DNA of 64,000 bases from Quatrionicoccus australiensis (GCF_020510525.1 NZ_CP075188.1:558001-622000); one strand, 5' to 3'. Counted from the first letter of the stretch, positions 21,506 to 32,575 are shown. Numbers and translations are program-made. Notes: generated by a model from the sequence alone, not told the origin.

Positions 21506-21515
21506 CAAATATCAA

Positions 21516-21547
21516 CTAATAGCTGGATCCTCAATCCCGGATCCTGA
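21516..21547. repeat. Copy 2 of the GGATCGA-type 3'-flank repeat
   Basis: A 32-bp element beginning CTAATAGCT and carrying two GGATCCT blocks. It matches 27 of 32 positions of the element at 63747-63778. In both places it abuts the stop codon of a minus-strand gene. Confidence 0.65.
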
Positions 21548-21550
21548 CGC

Positions 21551-22120
21551 TCAGTCTTCCTTCTCGTACACGACGTCGGCGCGACGGTTTTCGGCCCAGG
21601 ACTCTTCGTCGTGGCCCTTCAGCTTCGGCCGCAACTCACCCAGGCTCTTGATCCTGACCTGCTTTTCCGCAGCGCCGTTGCTGATGATCGCCTGGCGGAC
21701 ATTGTCGGCGCGTTTCTGGCCGAGGCGGGCGTTGTAGCCGGCCGGGCCGCGTTCGTCGGCATTGCCTTCGATGCGCACCTGCGCGGCCGGGTGGCTGGCC
21801 AGGTAGCGTCCGTGCGCCTGTAGTGCCGGCTCGAATTCAGCCTTGACGGCCGCGTTGTCGAGATCGAAATAAACGCTGCGCTGCGTGCGCAGGCCGGTTT
21901 CATCCATCTTGATCGGGGCGTCGTCGGTCGCCTTGGCCACGGCACTGGCCGGGGCGCCTTCACCTTGCAGTTCGGCCGGCACCGGCTGGCCGAGCAGGCC
22001 GGGGTGCACGCGCAGCGCGCCGCTTTGCGAAATATGCTTGCTGACCGGGATATCACTGGTTGAAGCGCAGGCGGTCAACAGGGCGGAAAGCAGTAGGGTG
22101 GCAGGCAGGGTGGCGCGCAT
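21551..22120 (-). CDS. OmpA/Pal-like peptidoglycan-binding lipoprotein
   Basis: A 189-residue protein with lipoprotein signal MRATLPATLLLSALLTACAS (lipobox LTAC). A short linker leads to an OmpA-C domain (about 85-185): SVYFDLDNAAVKAEFEPAL, VRIEGNADERGPAGYNARLGQKRADNVRQAI and the final ENRRADVVY, which bind diaminopimelate of peptidoglycan. It is not beside tolB/ybgF, so it is a paralogue of Pal rather than Tol-Pal itself. Confidence 0.88.
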   Translation of the reverse strand: MRATLPATLLLSALLTACASTSDIPVSKHISQSGALRVHPGLLGQPVPAELQGEGAPASAVAKATDDAPIKMDETGLRTQRSVYFDLDNAAVKAEFEPALQAHGRYLASHPAAQVRIEGNADERGPAGYNARLGQKRADNVRQAIISNGAAEKQVRIKSLGELRPKLKGHDEESWAENRRADVVYEKED

Positions 22121-22297
22121 GGTGGATTCGGCTGCGTATAGGAAGGCGAATGATAGCTGCTTGGGGGGCTTACGAACAGGCCTGCTTGTGCCTGTTGCGG
22201 CTTTATATTCTTTGTCGGGATAAACAAATTCGAAAGCTGTCTTTGTGGCTATAAGGATGTCGTCTAAATTGGCGTTCATTAATTCATGAGGTGAACC
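22121..22297 (+). promoter_or_regulatory. Divergent AT-rich regulatory region upstream of sbp
   Basis: This is the 177-bp gap between the divergent lipoprotein and sulfate-transport genes. A weak promoter candidate for sbp is TTGCGG, 18 bp, GATAAA. By analogy with other cys operons CysB control is expected, but I cannot define a CysB site by eye. Confidence 0.35.
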
Positions 22298-23296
22298 ATG
22301 ACCCGATTCCATCGTTCCATTTCCGGCCTGCTGCTTGCCCTGGTTGCCGGTGCCGCCCTGGCTGATGCCAGCCTGCTCAATTCCTCCTACGACGTGGCCC
22401 GCGACGTCTACAAGGACTACAACCCGCTGTTCCAGAAATACTGGAAGCAGAAGACCGGTGAAACGCTCGAGCTGAAACAGTCGCACGGCGGCTCGTCGAA
22501 GCAGGTGCGTGCCGTTGCCGACGGCCTCGAAGCCGATGTGGTGACCATGAACCAGGCCAACGATATCGAATTCCTCGCCGAGAAGGGCCTGGTCGCCAAG
22601 GACTGGACGAAGAAATTCCCGAACAACGCCTCGCCCTATACCTCGGCCATGGTCTTCATCGTGCGCAAGGGCAACCCGAAGGCGATCAAGGACTGGTCCG
22701 ACGTTGCCGCACCGGGCGTGCAGATGATCATTCCGCATCCGAAGAACACCGGCAACGGCCGCAATACCTATCTCTCGGCCTGGGCCTGGGCGCTGCGCCA
22801 GAAGGGCGGCAATGACAAGACGGCGCAGGAGTTTCTCGGCAAACTGCTCAAGAATGCCCCGCTCTTCGCTGCCGGTGGCCGCGATGCGACGACGACCTTC
22901 ATGCAGCGCGGTCTGGGCGACGTGCTGATCACCTTCGAATCCGAGGCCGAAATGATCGCCAAGGAATTCGGCAAGGGCAATTTCGAAGTGGTCTATCCCA
23001 GCCTGACGCTGCAGACCGAGTTCCCGGTCGCCGTGGTCGAGAAGGTCGTGGACAAGAAGGGCACCCGCAAGCAGGCGCAAGCCTACCTGGAATACCTGTG
23101 GTCCAAGGAAGGCCAGGAAAATGCCGCGCAGAACTACCTGCGGCCGCGTGATGCCGAACTGCTCAAGAAGTACGCCGCGCAGTTCCCGCCGGTCAAGACC
23201 TTCACCGTCGATGAAGTGTTCGGCGGCGCCAACAAGGCGTTTGCGACCCACTTCAAGGATGGCGGCAGCTTCGACCAGATCTACGTGCAGAAATAA
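22298..23296 (+). CDS. sbp: Sulfate/thiosulfate-binding periplasmic protein
   Basis: A 332-residue solute-binding protein of the sulfate ABC importer. Signal peptide MTRFHRSISGLLLALVAGAALA is followed by LLNSSYDVARDVYKDYN. The SHGGSSKQVRAVADGLEADVVTMNQ and PHPKNTGNGRNTYLSAWAWAL segments match Sbp/CysP. The next gene begins immediately after the stop (TAA-ATG), so the four genes form one operon. Confidence 0.96.
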   Translation: MTRFHRSISGLLLALVAGAALADASLLNSSYDVARDVYKDYNPLFQKYWKQKTGETLELKQSHGGSSKQVRAVADGLEADVVTMNQANDIEFLAEKGLVAKDWTKKFPNNASPYTSAMVFIVRKGNPKAIKDWSDVAAPGVQMIIPHPKNTGNGRNTYLSAWAWALRQKGGNDKTAQEFLGKLLKNAPLFAAGGRDATTTFMQRGLGDVLITFESEAEMIAKEFGKGNFEVVYPSLTLQTEFPVAVVEKVVDKKGTRKQAQAYLEYLWSKEGQENAAQNYLRPRDAELLKKYAAQFPPVKTFTVDEVFGGANKAFATHFKDGGSFDQIYVQK

Positions 23297-24172
23297 ATGA
23301 CGACAAAAACCCACCGCGTGTTGCCCGGCTTCGGTCTGGCGCTGGGCTACACGCTGGTCTATCTCTCGCTGCTCATCCTGCTGCCGCTCGGCGGCATGAT
23401 TCTCAAGGCTTCCGAACTCGGTTTCGGCCAGATCATCGACATCGCCCTGGGCGAACGTTCGCTGGCCGCCTTCCGGGTAACCTTCGGCGCCTCGCTGCTG
23501 GCCGCCGGCATCAATGCCTTTTTCGGCCTGATCGTGGCCTGGATCCTGGTGCGCTATCCCTTCCCCGGCAAGCGTTTCGTCGATGCCCTGGTCGATCTGC
23601 CCTTCGCCCTGCCGACGGCGGTGGCCGGCATCACGCTGGCGACGCTCTACGCCGGCAACGGCTGGCTCGGCCAGTACATCGAGCCGCTCGGCTTCAAGGT
23701 TGCCTACACGCCGCTCGGCATTGTCGTCGCGCTGACCTTCATCACCCTGCCTTTCGTCGTGCGTACCTTGCAGCCGGTGATCGAGGACATCGAAACCGAA
23801 GTCGAGGAGGCGGCTGCCTCGCTCGGCGCCTCGCGCTGGCAGACTTTCGTCAAGGTGATCTTCCCGGCCATCTTCCCGGCCCTGCTCACCGGTTTTGCGC
23901 TGGCTTTCGCGCGCGCCGTCGGCGAATATGGCTCGGTGATCTTCATCGCCGGCAACCTGCCGCTGATTTCGGAAATCACGCCCTTGCTGATCATCTCCAA
24001 GCTCGAGCAATATGACGTGCTGGGTGCTACGGCGCTGGCCGTGGTCATGCTGGCGCTGTCCTTCATCCTGTTGCTGACGGTGAACCTGCTGCAATGGTGG
24101 GCGGCCAATCGCCACAAGAACAACGAGCCGCTCGAAGCCGCCGCCGGCCGGGCGGCGGGAGGTGCGCAATGA
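23297..24172 (+). CDS. cysT: Sulfate ABC transporter permease CysT (CysU)
   Basis: A 291-residue inner-membrane permease with about six helices and the cytoplasmic EAA loop ([23 protein letters not shown]) that contacts CysA. The N-terminal [25 protein letters not shown] fits CysT. It starts directly after the sbp stop and overlaps cysW by 4 bp. Confidence 0.96.
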   Translation: MTTKTHRVLPGFGLALGYTLVYLSLLILLPLGGMILKASELGFGQIIDIALGERSLAAFRVTFGASLLAAGINAFFGLIVAWILVRYPFPGKRFVDALVDLPFALPTAVAGITLATLYAGNGWLGQYIEPLGFKVAYTPLGIVVALTFITLPFVVRTLQPVIEDIETEVEEAAASLGASRWQTFVKVIFPAIFPALLTGFALAFARAVGEYGSVIFIAGNLPLISEITPLLIISKLEQYDVLGATALAVVMLALSFILLLTVNLLQWWAANRHKNNEPLEAAAGRAAGGAQ

Positions 24173-25035
24173 AATCGACGCGTGCCACGCAGGAACCGGT
24201 CTGGGTTCGCTATACGCTGCTCGCCATCGGCCTCGGCTTCCTGTTCTTCTTCCTCGGTCTGCCGCTGCTCGCCGTTTTTGTCGAGGCACTGGCGCAGGGC
24301 GTGCCTATCTATCTCGAGGCCTTGAAGGAGCCGGAAACGGCTTCCGCCATCGGCTTGACCGTCGGCATCGCGCTCGCCGTGCTGCCCTTCAACATCGCCT
24401 TCGGCGTCGCCGCCGCCTGGGCCATCGCCAAGTTCGAGTTCCGCGGCAAGGCGCTGCTGATCACGCTGATCGACCTGCCGTTCGCGGTCAGCCCGGTCGT
24501 CGCCGGCCTGATCTTCATCCTGCTCTTCGGTTCGCAGGGCAGCTTCGGGCCGTGGCTGTCCGAGCACGACATCAAGATTGTCTTCGCCGTGCCGGGCATG
24601 ATCCTCGCCACCTTGTTCATCACCTTCCCCTTCATCGCGCGCGAGCTGATTCCGCTGATGCAGGCGCAGGGCAAGGATGAAGAGGAGGCGGCGGTGTCGC
24701 TCGGTGCTTCCGGCTGGCAGATGTTCCGTCGCGTCACGCTGCCCAACATCAAGTGGGGGCTGCTCTACGGCGTGATCCTGTCGAACGCCCGGGCGATGGG
24801 CGAGTTCGGCGCGGTATCGGTGGTCTCCGGCCACATCCGCGGCGAAACCAACACCCTGCCGCTGCATGTCGAGATTCTCTACAACGAATACAACGCCATC
24901 GGCGCCTTTGCCGCGGCTTCCATCCTCGCCCTGCTGGCGCTGGTCACGCTGGTCGCCAAGACCATCGTCGAATGGCGCATGAAGAAGGAGACGGAAATGC
25001 TGACCACCGTACTGGCGCCCGAGAAAACATCATGA
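24169..25035 (+). CDS. cysW: Sulfate ABC transporter permease CysW
   Basis: A 288-residue partner permease. ATG 24169 overlaps the cysT stop. The EAA loop reads [24 protein letters not shown]. The segment [29 protein letters not shown] is characteristic of CysW. It forms the membrane channel with CysT and overlaps cysA by 4 bp. Confidence 0.96.
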   Translation: MKSTRATQEPVWVRYTLLAIGLGFLFFFLGLPLLAVFVEALAQGVPIYLEALKEPETASAIGLTVGIALAVLPFNIAFGVAAAWAIAKFEFRGKALLITLIDLPFAVSPVVAGLIFILLFGSQGSFGPWLSEHDIKIVFAVPGMILATLFITFPFIARELIPLMQAQGKDEEEAAVSLGASGWQMFRRVTLPNIKWGLLYGVILSNARAMGEFGAVSVVSGHIRGETNTLPLHVEILYNEYNAIGAFAAASILALLALVTLVAKTIVEWRMKKETEMLTTVLAPEKTS

Positions 25036-26096
25036 GCATCGAAATCCGCAACATCTCCAAGCGCTTCGGCAATTTCGTCGCGCTCGACAATATCAACCTC
25101 GCCATTCCGACCGGCGAACTGGTCGCGCTGCTTGGCCCGTCCGGCTGCGGCAAGACGACCCTGCTGCGCATCATCGCCGGCATGGAAAGCGCCGACCAGG
25201 GTGACATCCTGTTCTCCGGCGCCGAGGCGACCCACCTGCATGCGCGCGAGCGCGAGGTCGGTTTCGTCTTCCAGCATTACGCGCTGTTCCGCCACATGAC
25301 GGTGTTCGAGAACGTCGCCTTCGGCCTGCGCGTCAAGCCGCGCAAGGAGCGGCCGAACGAGGCCGAGATCAAGCGCCGGGTCATGGAATTGCTCGGTCTG
25401 GTCCAGCTCGACTGGCTGGCTGATCGTTACCCGTCGCAACTCTCCGGCGGTCAGCGTCAGCGCATCGCGCTGGCCCGCGCGCTCGCCGTCGAACCGAAGG
25501 TACTGCTGCTCGACGAGCCGTTCGGCGCGCTCGATACCAAGGTGCGCAAGGAACTGCGCCGCTGGCTTCGCCGTCTGCACGACGAGATGCATATCTCTTC
25601 TGTGTTCGTTACGCACGACCAGGAAGAGGCGCTCGAAGTCGCCGACCGCGTCGTCGTCATGAATCATGGCCATATCGAACAGATCGGTTCGCCCGACGAG
25701 GTTTATTCGAATCCGGCGACGCCCTTTGTTTACCAGTTCCTCGGCAACGTGAATGTGTTCCACAGCCGCGTCCAGGATGGCTATGCCGAAGTCGAGCGCA
25801 GTGAGTCGGCCGACAAGGCAACCGCCTTCGTCCGGCCGCACGATATCGATATTTCGCACCAGCCGGTGGCCGAGGCGCTGCAGGCCAGCGTCCAGCATGT
25901 GCACCCGATCGGGCCGCTGGTCCGCGTCGAATTGCTGCACGGCAGCGAGATCGTCGAGGTCGAACTGTCGCGCGAACGACACGAATCGCTGCAATTGGCG
26001 GTCGGGCAGCAGGTCTGGTTCCGGCCGCGCCAGATGAAGGTGTTCGGTGCGGAGGCTGTACGGTCGACCGGCGAAAAACAGGCATTTCTGTTCTAA
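25032..26096 (+). CDS. cysA: Sulfate ABC transporter ATP-binding protein CysA
   Basis: A 354-residue ATPase. Walker A is GPSGCGKTT, the signature is [15 protein letters not shown], Walker B is [12 protein letters not shown], and the switch His is in [10 protein letters not shown]-terminal regulatory (TOBE-like) domain occupies residues about 240-354. Energises SO4 uptake through CysT/CysW. The last codons include a copy of the GGTCGAC/A-tract motif (26062-26092). Confidence 0.96.
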   Translation: MSIEIRNISKRFGNFVALDNINLAIPTGELVALLGPSGCGKTTLLRIIAGMESADQGDILFSGAEATHLHAREREVGFVFQHYALFRHMTVFENVAFGLRVKPRKERPNEAEIKRRVMELLGLVQLDWLADRYPSQLSGGQRQRIALARALAVEPKVLLLDEPFGALDTKVRKELRRWLRRLHDEMHISSVFVTHDQEEALEVADRVVVMNHGHIEQIGSPDEVYSNPATPFVYQFLGNVNVFHSRVQDGYAEVERSESADKATAFVRPHDIDISHQPVAEALQASVQHVHPIGPLVRVELLHGSEIVEVELSRERHESLQLAVGQQVWFRPRQMKVFGAEAVRSTGEKQAFLF

Positions 26097-26104
26097 CCGG
26101 AAGC

Positions 26105-26139
26105 CCGGGTCGAGCGGCTGCCGGAGCGGCTCGACCCGG
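26105..26139. terminator. GC-rich hairpin between cysA and hemA
   Basis: The perfect stem CCGGGTCGAGC / GCTCGACCCGG has a 13-nt loop and no T tract. It may stall or protect the cysA 3' end and sits only 4 bp upstream of the hemA -10 element. Confidence 0.55.
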
Positions 26140-26140
26140 A

Positions 26141-26149
26141 TGCTATAAT
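26141..26149 (+). promoter_or_regulatory. Extended -10 promoter of hemA
   Basis: TGC-TATAAT (26141-26149) is a perfect extended -10 element located 35 bp upstream of the hemA GTG. The -35 region falls in the hairpin and is poor (CCGGAG), consistent with an extended -10 promoter. Confidence 0.6.
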
Positions 26150-26183
26150 CGCCCCCCGTTTACCCGCGCCTCGGCTTATTCCG

Positions 26184-27434
26184 GTGATCTTTACCCTCGG
26201 CATCAACCACCATTCGGCACCGCTTGCCATCCGCGAGCGGGTGGCTTTTGGCGCTGAAAAGCTGCAGCATGCGCTGGCCGACCTGACGCGCAGCCAGCCG
26301 GTGCGCGAGGTGGCGATCCTCTCGACCTGCAACCGGACCGAGATCTACTGTTCCGCCGAGACGCCCGAGGTGGTGATCGACTGGCTGGCCCGCTACCACG
26401 GCGTCGAGCGCAGCGAGATCGCACCCTATCTCTACACGCACGATCAGCCGGAAGCCATCCGCCACGCCTTCCGCGTCGCCAGCGGTCTCGACTCCATGGT
26501 CATCGGCGAGCCGCAGATCCTCGGCCAGATGAAGGATGCCGTGCGCGCCGCCGAAGAGAGCGGCACGCTCGGTTCGCAATTGCACAAGCTCTTCCAGCGT
26601 TCCTTTTCGGTCGCCAAGGAAGTGCGCAGCACGACGGCGATCGGCGCCAATATCGTGTCGATGGCAGCGGCCGGTGTGCATCTCGCCGAGCGCATTTTCG
26701 AGTCGGTCGGCGAGCAGCGCATCCTGTTCATCGGCGCCGGCGAAATGATCGAGCTGTGTGCCGCGCATTTCTGCGCCCGCCAGCCGAAGCAGGTGACCAT
26801 CGCCAATCGCACGCTGGAACGCGGTCGCGCCCTGGCCGAGCGCTACAACGGCACCGCCATCCGTCTCGATGAACTGGGCGAGCACCTGGCGCAGCACGAC
26901 ATTGTGGTTTCCTGTACCGCCAGCCCGTTGCCCATCATCGGTCTGGGCATGGTCGAGCGCGCCGTCAAGGCACGCCGGCACCGGCCGATGTTCATGGTCG
27001 ACCTGGCCGTGCCGCGTGACATCGAGGAAGAAGTCGGCGAACTCGATGACGTCTTCCTCTACAGCGTTGACGATCTGGCGCAGGTCGTCGAAAGCGGTCT
27101 CGAGTCGCGCCAGGCCGCTGTCGTTGAAGCCGAAGACATCATTGCGGCGCGGGTCAGGGATTTTCAGGCCTGGCTGCAGGCGCGCGACACCGTCCCGGTG
27201 ATCCGCTCGCTGCGCGACTCGGCCGAGCGCATGCGCCGGCACGAGATGGAACACGCCATGAAGCTGCTGGCCAAGGGCGAACCCGCCGACAAGGTGCTCG
27301 AGCATCTGTCGCATCGCCTGACCAACAAGTTCCTGCATACGCCGACGCAGGCGCTCAATCTTGCCGACGACGTCGAGCGCAACGATTTGCAGAGCGCCGC
27401 CTCAAGACTTTTCGGCCTGCACGCCGGTGACTGA
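26184..27434 (+). CDS. hemA: Glutamyl-tRNA reductase
   Basis: A 416-residue enzyme for the first committed step of C5-pathway tetrapyrrole synthesis (Glu-tRNA to glutamate-1-semialdehyde). The start GTG 26184 gives the family N-terminus [22 protein letters not shown]. The catalytic Cys49 lies in [10 protein letters not shown]. The NADPH domain has [11 protein letters not shown], and a C-terminal dimerisation helix is present. It is usually followed by prfA, but here a convergent gene intervenes. Confidence 0.97.
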   Translation: MIFTLGINHHSAPLAIRERVAFGAEKLQHALADLTRSQPVREVAILSTCNRTEIYCSAETPEVVIDWLARYHGVERSEIAPYLYTHDQPEAIRHAFRVASGLDSMVIGEPQILGQMKDAVRAAEESGTLGSQLHKLFQRSFSVAKEVRSTTAIGANIVSMAAAGVHLAERIFESVGEQRILFIGAGEMIELCAAHFCARQPKQVTIANRTLERGRALAERYNGTAIRLDELGEHLAQHDIVVSCTASPLPIIGLGMVERAVKARRHRPMFMVDLAVPRDIEEEVGELDDVFLYSVDDLAQVVESGLESRQAAVVEAEDIIAARVRDFQAWLQARDTVPVIRSLRDSAERMRRHEMEHAMKLLAKGEPADKVLEHLSHRLTNKFLHTPTQALNLADDVERNDLQSAASRLFGLHAGD

Positions 27435-27435
27435 C

Positions 27436-29058
27436 TCAGCCTTCCTTGCCGGGGGCGAGGACCAGTCGGTTGCGTCCCTTGCGTTTGGCTTCGAGCAGTG
27501 ACTCATCGGCGGCGCCGATCAGGTCGGAAACACTGGAGTAATCGGGCAGGGCAGCGACGCCGCAACTGAAGGTGGCGCGCAGGGTGCCCTGGGCATGGGT
27601 GTGCGGCAACTGCGAAAAATCCTCGCGGATCTGTTCGAGCAGCGCAATGGCGCGCACCAGGTCGACATCGGGCAGGGCGATGATGAACTCTTCCCCGCCG
27701 TAGCGGCCAATCAGGTCGGTGTTGCGCAGGCGACCGCGCAGCAGCCAGGCCAGGCTGCGAATCACCTGGTCGCCGACCGGGTGACCAAAGGTGTCGTTCA
27801 CCATCTTGAAGCGGTCGATGTCGATCATCGCCACGACCAGCTTGCCACTCTGTTCCGCGTCGTGGAGCAGGCGTTCGATCTGCTCTTTCGAGGTCGAGTG
27901 ATTGAGCAGTCCGGTCAGGCTGTCATGCTGACCGGAGTAAAGCATCTCGCGGTAGCGCTCGATCTTGGTCTTGACCACCGAGGCCAGGATGATCGGGTTC
28001 ACCGGCTTGGTCAGGAACTGGTCGCCGCCCAGGCGCAGCGCTTCGACCTGCTGCACGATGTCGGTCTCGCTCGACAGGTAGATCACCGGCAGCGACTGGT
28101 AGTCGCGGATCTGGCGCAGGGCGCTGGTCACTTCGACGCCGGTGCAGAAGGGCATGTACATGTCCATCAGGATCGCGTCCGGCCGGTATTCGGCAGCGGC
28201 TTCGAGGAGCAGGCGCGGGTCGTTGATGGCGCGGCTGTCGATGCCATGCTGCGACAGCGAGCGACGGATGTGGGCGACGGCGGTGGCCGAATCCTCGACG
28301 ACCAGCACGCGGTGCATTTCCTGTTCACGCATTTCGACCAGGTCGAGTATGCGCGACAGTACGTCGCTGACCTTGTTGCCGACCGGCACGCAGGCGTCGG
28401 CGCCGGCGCGCTGCAGCAGCACGATGCTCTGCAGGTTGGAGGGCACCGCCAGGCAGTAGAAGTAGCTGGTCGGAAAGCGGGTGCGCAGGGCGACGATGGC
28501 GGCGATTTCGGCCGGCGGATAGGCGCGGCCTTCGCGATCCGGAATGAAGGCAAAGGCGAGCGCCGGTTCGTTGTCCGCCGGCTGCTCGCCCCAGCGCAGG
28601 TATTCCGGCGTGAAGCCGAAGAAGCTCAATTGCTCGCCGAGCGAGCCGGCCCACGGATGATCGGCACGTGAAACCAGGATGACCCGGCGTGGCCGGTTCC
28701 AGGTGTCCTCACAGTGTCCCTCGGGCGCGTCGAGCACGCGTCGGGCGAGGACTGCCGGGGTTTCGTGGCGCTGCAGTTCGGCCAGGATGATGTTCAGCTT
28801 GCGCTCGATGCCGTTGGCCTGGTCGAGCGGCACCGGATGCATCGAACTGTCCGCGAACAGCGACAGCGCCGTGTTTTCGAGTTCCTGACAGGCGCGGACA
28901 AGCCCCGGCAAATGCTGGCGGTTGAGGTGCTCGGTCAAACCGTTCAGCGACAGGGTGAATTCGACAAAGGCATCGAATTCGCCATCGGCACGATAGGTTT
29001 CCCAGCCTCGCTCCAGCGTTTGAGCCAGGGCAATGATGGATTGGGGGAAGTGGAACAT
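27436..29058 (-). CDS. Response-regulator diguanylate cyclase (Hpt-like / receiver / GGDEF)
   Basis: A 540-residue protein from ATG 29058 (a TTG at 29082 would add eight residues). Residues 1-110 form a helical Hpt-like region. About 125-245 look like a degenerate receiver ([15 protein letters not shown]). About 255-375 are a proper receiver ([15 protein letters not shown]; phospho-acceptor in [19 protein letters not shown]). About 385-540 are GGDEF with active RYGGEEFII. It should make c-di-GMP in response to phosphorylation. The partner kinase is not adjacent. It converges on hemA with a 1-bp gap. Confidence 0.9.
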   Translation of the reverse strand: MFHFPQSIIALAQTLERGWETYRADGEFDAFVEFTLSLNGLTEHLNRQHLPGLVRACQELENTALSLFADSSMHPVPLDQANGIERKLNIILAELQRHETPAVLARRVLDAPEGHCEDTWNRPRRVILVSRADHPWAGSLGEQLSFFGFTPEYLRWGEQPADNEPALAFAFIPDREGRAYPPAEIAAIVALRTRFPTSYFYCLAVPSNLQSIVLLQRAGADACVPVGNKVSDVLSRILDLVEMREQEMHRVLVVEDSATAVAHIRRSLSQHGIDSRAINDPRLLLEAAAEYRPDAILMDMYMPFCTGVEVTSALRQIRDYQSLPVIYLSSETDIVQQVEALRLGGDQFLTKPVNPIILASVVKTKIERYREMLYSGQHDSLTGLLNHSTSKEQIERLLHDAEQSGKLVVAMIDIDRFKMVNDTFGHPVGDQVIRSLAWLLRGRLRNTDLIGRYGGEEFIIALPDVDLVRAIALLEQIREDFSQLPHTHAQGTLRATFSCGVAALPDYSSVSDLIGAADESLLEAKRKGRNRLVLAPGKEG

Positions 29059-29189
29059 CAGGTCTTTTTCAGAATCGCGCAATTATGCTGATGGAACGTT
29101 CCCGTGGCAATCACGTTCGCTCGCCGGGAGATGCTGAACTCGGTTACCATTACGCCCCTTCGAACCCCCCGGCTGGTCGGCCAAACGCA

Positions 29190-30272
29190 ATGAAATCGAG
29201 CATTCGCCAAAAACTGGATCTGCTGGTCGATCGTCTCGACGAAATCGACCGCATGCTGTCGGCCCCGAGTACGGCTGGCGACATGGACCAGTTTCGCAAG
29301 CTGTCGCGCGAACGGGCCGAACTCGATCCGGTCATTGCCCAGTTTAACGCTTTTCGTCAGGCCGAGAACGATCTGGCTGAGGCCGAAGCGATGCGCGCCG
29401 ATCCGGAGATGCGCGATTTTGCCGAAGAGGAAATCGCCGCGGCCAAGGCGCGTCTGCCCGAACTCGAAATCGAGCTGCAGAAGCTGCTGCTGCCGAAGGA
29501 CCCCAACGACGAGCGCAGCGTGCTGCTCGAAATCCGCGCCGGTACCGGCGGCGACGAATCGGCGCTGTTCGCCGGCGATCTTTTCCGCATGTATTCGCGC
29601 TTTGCCGAGCGCCAGCGCTGGCAGGTCGAAGTGATGTCGGCCAGCGAATCGGAACTGGGCGGCTATCGCGAAATCATCTGCCGCATTGCCGGCAACGGCG
29701 CCTATTCGCGCCTCAAGTTCGAATCGGGCGGGCATCGCGTGCAGCGCGTGCCGGAAACCGAAACCCAGGGCCGCATCCATACCTCGGCGTGCACCGTGGC
29801 GATCATGCCGGAAGCCGACGAGGTCGAGGACGTCAATCTCAACCCGGCCGATCTGCGCATCGACACCTTCCGCGCCTCGGGCGCCGGCGGTCAACACATC
29901 AACAAGACTGATTCCGCGGTGCGCATCACGCACATCCCGACCGGCATCGTCGCCGAATGCCAGGACGGCCGCTCGCAGCACGCCAACAAGGCCTCGGCCA
30001 TGAAGGTGCTGGCGGCACGGATCAAGGACGTGCAGGTGCGCGCGCAGCAGGCGCATATCTCGAGCACGCGCAAGAGCCTGATCGGCTCCGGCGACCGCTC
30101 CGAGCGCATTCGCACCTACAATTTCCCGCAGGGCCGGATCACCGATCACCGCATCAACCTGACGCTGTACAAGATTGCCGCGATCATGGACGGCGACATG
30201 GACGAACTGCTCGGTGCGCTCGCTGCCGAACACCAGGCCGACCTGCTGGCGGAACTCGCCGAGCAGAATTGA
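29190..30272 (+). CDS. prfA: Peptide chain release factor 1
   Basis: A 360-residue factor, the same length as the E. coli protein, from ATG 29190 (upstream in-frame codons are not needed). It reads UAA and UAG. The codon-recognition region contains [18 protein letters not shown], and the peptidyl-hydrolysis motif GGQ is in [19 protein letters not shown] near residue 234. It is followed by prmC, which methylates this GGQ glutamine. Confidence 0.97.
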   Translation: MKSSIRQKLDLLVDRLDEIDRMLSAPSTAGDMDQFRKLSRERAELDPVIAQFNAFRQAENDLAEAEAMRADPEMRDFAEEEIAAAKARLPELEIELQKLLLPKDPNDERSVLLEIRAGTGGDESALFAGDLFRMYSRFAERQRWQVEVMSASESELGGYREIICRIAGNGAYSRLKFESGGHRVQRVPETETQGRIHTSACTVAIMPEADEVEDVNLNPADLRIDTFRASGAGGQHINKTDSAVRITHIPTGIVAECQDGRSQHANKASAMKVLAARIKDVQVRAQQAHISSTRKSLIGSGDRSERIRTYNFPQGRITDHRINLTLYKIAAIMDGDMDELLGALAAEHQADLLAELAEQN

Positions 30273-30274
30273 AA

Positions 30275-31096
30275 ATGACGCTTTTTGAAGCGTTGACCGC
30301 TGCGCGGCAAAAAATCGACCGGCTCGATGCCCGCCTGCTGCTGCAATACGCCACCGGCTGCACTCACACCGATCTGCTGGCGCGCCCGGAAATGCCGGTG
30401 ATTGCGCCGGCTTGGGCGCAATTCGCCGAGTGGGTCGAACGCCGCGCGGCCGGCGAGCCGCTTGCCTACCTGGTCGGCGAAGCCGAATTCCGCGGTCGCG
30501 TCTTCCAGGTTTCGCCCGAGGTGCTGATTCCTCGCCCGGAAACCGAGGTGCTGATCGAACTGGCACTTGAACGCCTGCAAGGTCTTGAACAGCCGCGTAT
30601 TCTTGATCTCGGCACCGGCTCCGGCATCGTCGCCATTTCGCTGGCGCTGGAATGTCTTGGCGCGCAAGTCATAGCGGTCGACCTGTCGGCGGGGGCGATT
30701 TCCGTCGCCCGCAACAATGCCGGCCGGCTTGGTGCCCGGGTCGATTTCCGTGCCGGCAGCTGGTTCGACCCGCTGCCCGGCGAACGCTTCGACCTGATCG
30801 TCTCCAACCCGCCCTACATCGCCGATGGCGACCCGCATCTGGCGCTGAATGGCTTGCCTTTCGAACCGCAGATGGCGCTCACCGATCAGGAGGCGGGTGG
30901 CAACGGTCTGGCTTGCATCCGGGCGATCGTCGCCGGCGCCGCCGCGCATCTGAACCCCGGCTGCTGGCTGCTTTTCGAGCATGGCTACGATCAGGGCGCA
31001 GCGAGCCGGAACTTATTGGCCGCTGCCGGGTTCAAAGCGGCGTTCACTCATCCCGACCTGGCCGGCATCGACCGGGTCAGCGGCGCCCATCTTTAA
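30275..31096 (+). CDS. prmC: Release factor glutamine methyltransferase
   Basis: A 273-residue SAM enzyme that N5-methylates the GGQ Gln of RF1/RF2. ATG 30275 lies 2 bp after the prfA stop. Motifs are PLAYLVGEAEFRGRVFQVSPEVLIPRPETE, the SAM loop ILDLGTGSGIVAISLALE and the catalytic NPPY (SNPPYIADGDPHL). It forms a prfA-prmC-grxD transcription unit. Confidence 0.96.
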   Translation: MTLFEALTAARQKIDRLDARLLLQYATGCTHTDLLARPEMPVIAPAWAQFAEWVERRAAGEPLAYLVGEAEFRGRVFQVSPEVLIPRPETEVLIELALERLQGLEQPRILDLGTGSGIVAISLALECLGAQVIAVDLSAGAISVARNNAGRLGARVDFRAGSWFDPLPGERFDLIVSNPPYIADGDPHLALNGLPFEPQMALTDQEAGGNGLACIRAIVAGAAAHLNPGCWLLFEHGYDQGAASRNLLAAAGFKAAFTHPDLAGIDRVSGAHL

Positions 31097-31108
31097 TCAG
31101 GAGCAAGC

Positions 31109-31432
31109 ATGTCCGACGTACAAAAACGCATTCACGATACCGTGACTTCCAACCCGGTTGTCCTTTACATGAAGGGTGACGCCCGCTTCCCGCAATGCGG
31201 TTTCTCGGCGACCGTCGTGCAGATTCTCAAGGTCTGCGGCGTCGAGGACTTCGTTACGGTCAACGTGCTGGCCGACGAGGAAATCCGCAACGGCGTCAAG
31301 GAATACGCCAACTGGCCGACCATTCCGCAGCTCTACATCAAGGGCGAATTCGTCGGTGGTTGCGACATCGCCAAGGAAATGTACCAGACCGGCGAACTGC
31401 AGCAATTGCTGGAAGGCATTGCCAAGGTCTGA
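31109..31432 (+). CDS. grxD: Monothiol glutaredoxin (Grx4 type)
   Basis: A 107-residue CGFS-type glutaredoxin ([14 protein letters not shown]) that holds and transfers [2Fe-2S] clusters with glutathione. The [19 protein letters not shown] segment supplies the glutathione-binding cis-Pro and GG motif. An AGGAGC ribosome site precedes the ATG. Confidence 0.96.
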   Translation: MSDVQKRIHDTVTSNPVVLYMKGDARFPQCGFSATVVQILKVCGVEDFVTVNVLADEEIRNGVKEYANWPTIPQLYIKGEFVGGCDIAKEMYQTGELQQLLEGIAKV

Positions 31433-31447
31433 GCCCCGGCTCGCACC

Positions 31448-31484
31448 AAAGACAAAGCCCGCCAATCGGCGGGCTTTGTCTTTT
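31448..31484. terminator. Bidirectional terminator between grxD and the che operon
   Basis: The stem AAAGCCCGCC / GGCGGGCTTT extends with flanking GAC/GTC pairs and runs of A and T on the two sides. It can end grxD and the eleven-gene chemotaxis operon. Confidence 0.88.
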
Positions 31485-32575
31485 CAGCCCTTGCGGCTGA
31501 TCCGGCCGAGGATGGCTTCCGGAATGTTTTTCAGGGGTAGAACCTTGTCGACCGCGCCGAGTTTGACGGCTTCCTTCGGCATGCCATAAACGACGCAGCT
31601 GTCTTCATCCTGGCCGATCGTCCAGGCCCCGGCATCGTGCATTTCCTTGAGCCCCTTGGCGCCATCGTCACCCATCCCGGTCATGATGATGCCGACCGCG
31701 TTCTTGCCGGCAAAACGGGCTGCCGAGCGGAACAGCACATCGACCGACGGGCAGTGCCGGCTGACCGGTGGACCGTCGACGACATCGACCACGTACTGGG
31801 CACCGCTGCGCTTGAGCAGCATGTGCTTGCCGCCCGGTGCGATCAGGGCGCGCCCGGCCATCACCCGGTCGCCGTGCACGGCTTCCTTGACCTCGATCTG
31901 GCACAGGCCGTTCAGGCGTTGCGCGAAGGCGGCCGTGAATTTTTCCGGCATGTGCTGGACGACGACGATGCCGGGGCAGACGCGGGGCAAGGCGGTCAGT
32001 ACGACTTCCAGGGCCTGCGTGCCACCGGTCGAGGTGCCGATCGCGACGATGCTCTCGGTGGTCTGCGCCATGGCCTGATTCTGGCCGCCAGCGGCGAGAA
32101 TCACATCGGCCGACAGTTTCGGGGTGGTCGCCAGCAGCGGCGTCAGCGGCCGGGCCGGGCCGAGGCGCTTCAAGTTCGCCTTCGAGGCAGCCTTGATGGC
32201 ATGAATCAGTTCACTGGCACTTTCGATCAGGAACTGGCGCAGCGCCGTCTTCGGCTTGGTGACGATGGCGAAGGCTCCGGCGGCGAGGACCTGCATGGCC
32301 GTTTCCGAGCCGCGTTCGGTGAGCGTCGAGCAGATGACGACCGGGGTCGGGCGGGTCGCCATGATCTTTTTCAGAAAAGTCACGCCATCCATGCGCGGCA
32401 TTTCGACATCGAGCACGATGACGTCGGGCCAGGCCTTCTGCATCTTCTCGAGCGCGAAGATCGGATCCGGCGCGGTAGCGATGACCTCGATTCCGGCATC
32501 TTCGTCCAGACTGGCCGATAGCACCTGCCGGACAACGGCGGAGTCATCGACGATCATTACCTTGATTGCTGACAT
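31484..32575 (-). CDS. cheB: Chemotaxis protein-glutamate methylesterase CheB
   Basis: A 363-residue receptor demethylase/deamidase. The receiver domain has [14 protein letters not shown] and Asp56 in [13 protein letters not shown]. The catalytic domain carries the Ser in [12 protein letters not shown], the His in VVQHMPEKF and the Asp in [11 protein letters not shown]. It is the last gene of the operon. Its start overlaps cheD by 19 bp. Confidence 0.97.
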   Translation of the reverse strand: MSAIKVMIVDDSAVVRQVLSASLDEDAGIEVIATAPDPIFALEKMQKAWPDVIVLDVEMPRMDGVTFLKKIMATRPTPVVICSTLTERGSETAMQVLAAGAFAIVTKPKTALRQFLIESASELIHAIKAASKANLKRLGPARPLTPLLATTPKLSADVILAAGGQNQAMAQTTESIVAIGTSTGGTQALEVVLTALPRVCPGIVVVQHMPEKFTAAFAQRLNGLCQIEVKEAVHGDRVMAGRALIAPGGKHMLLKRSGAQYVVDVVDGPPVSRHCPSVDVLFRSAARFAGKNAVGIIMTGMGDDGAKGLKEMHDAGAWTIGQDEDSCVVYGMPKEAVKLGAVDKVLPLKNIPEAILGRISRKG

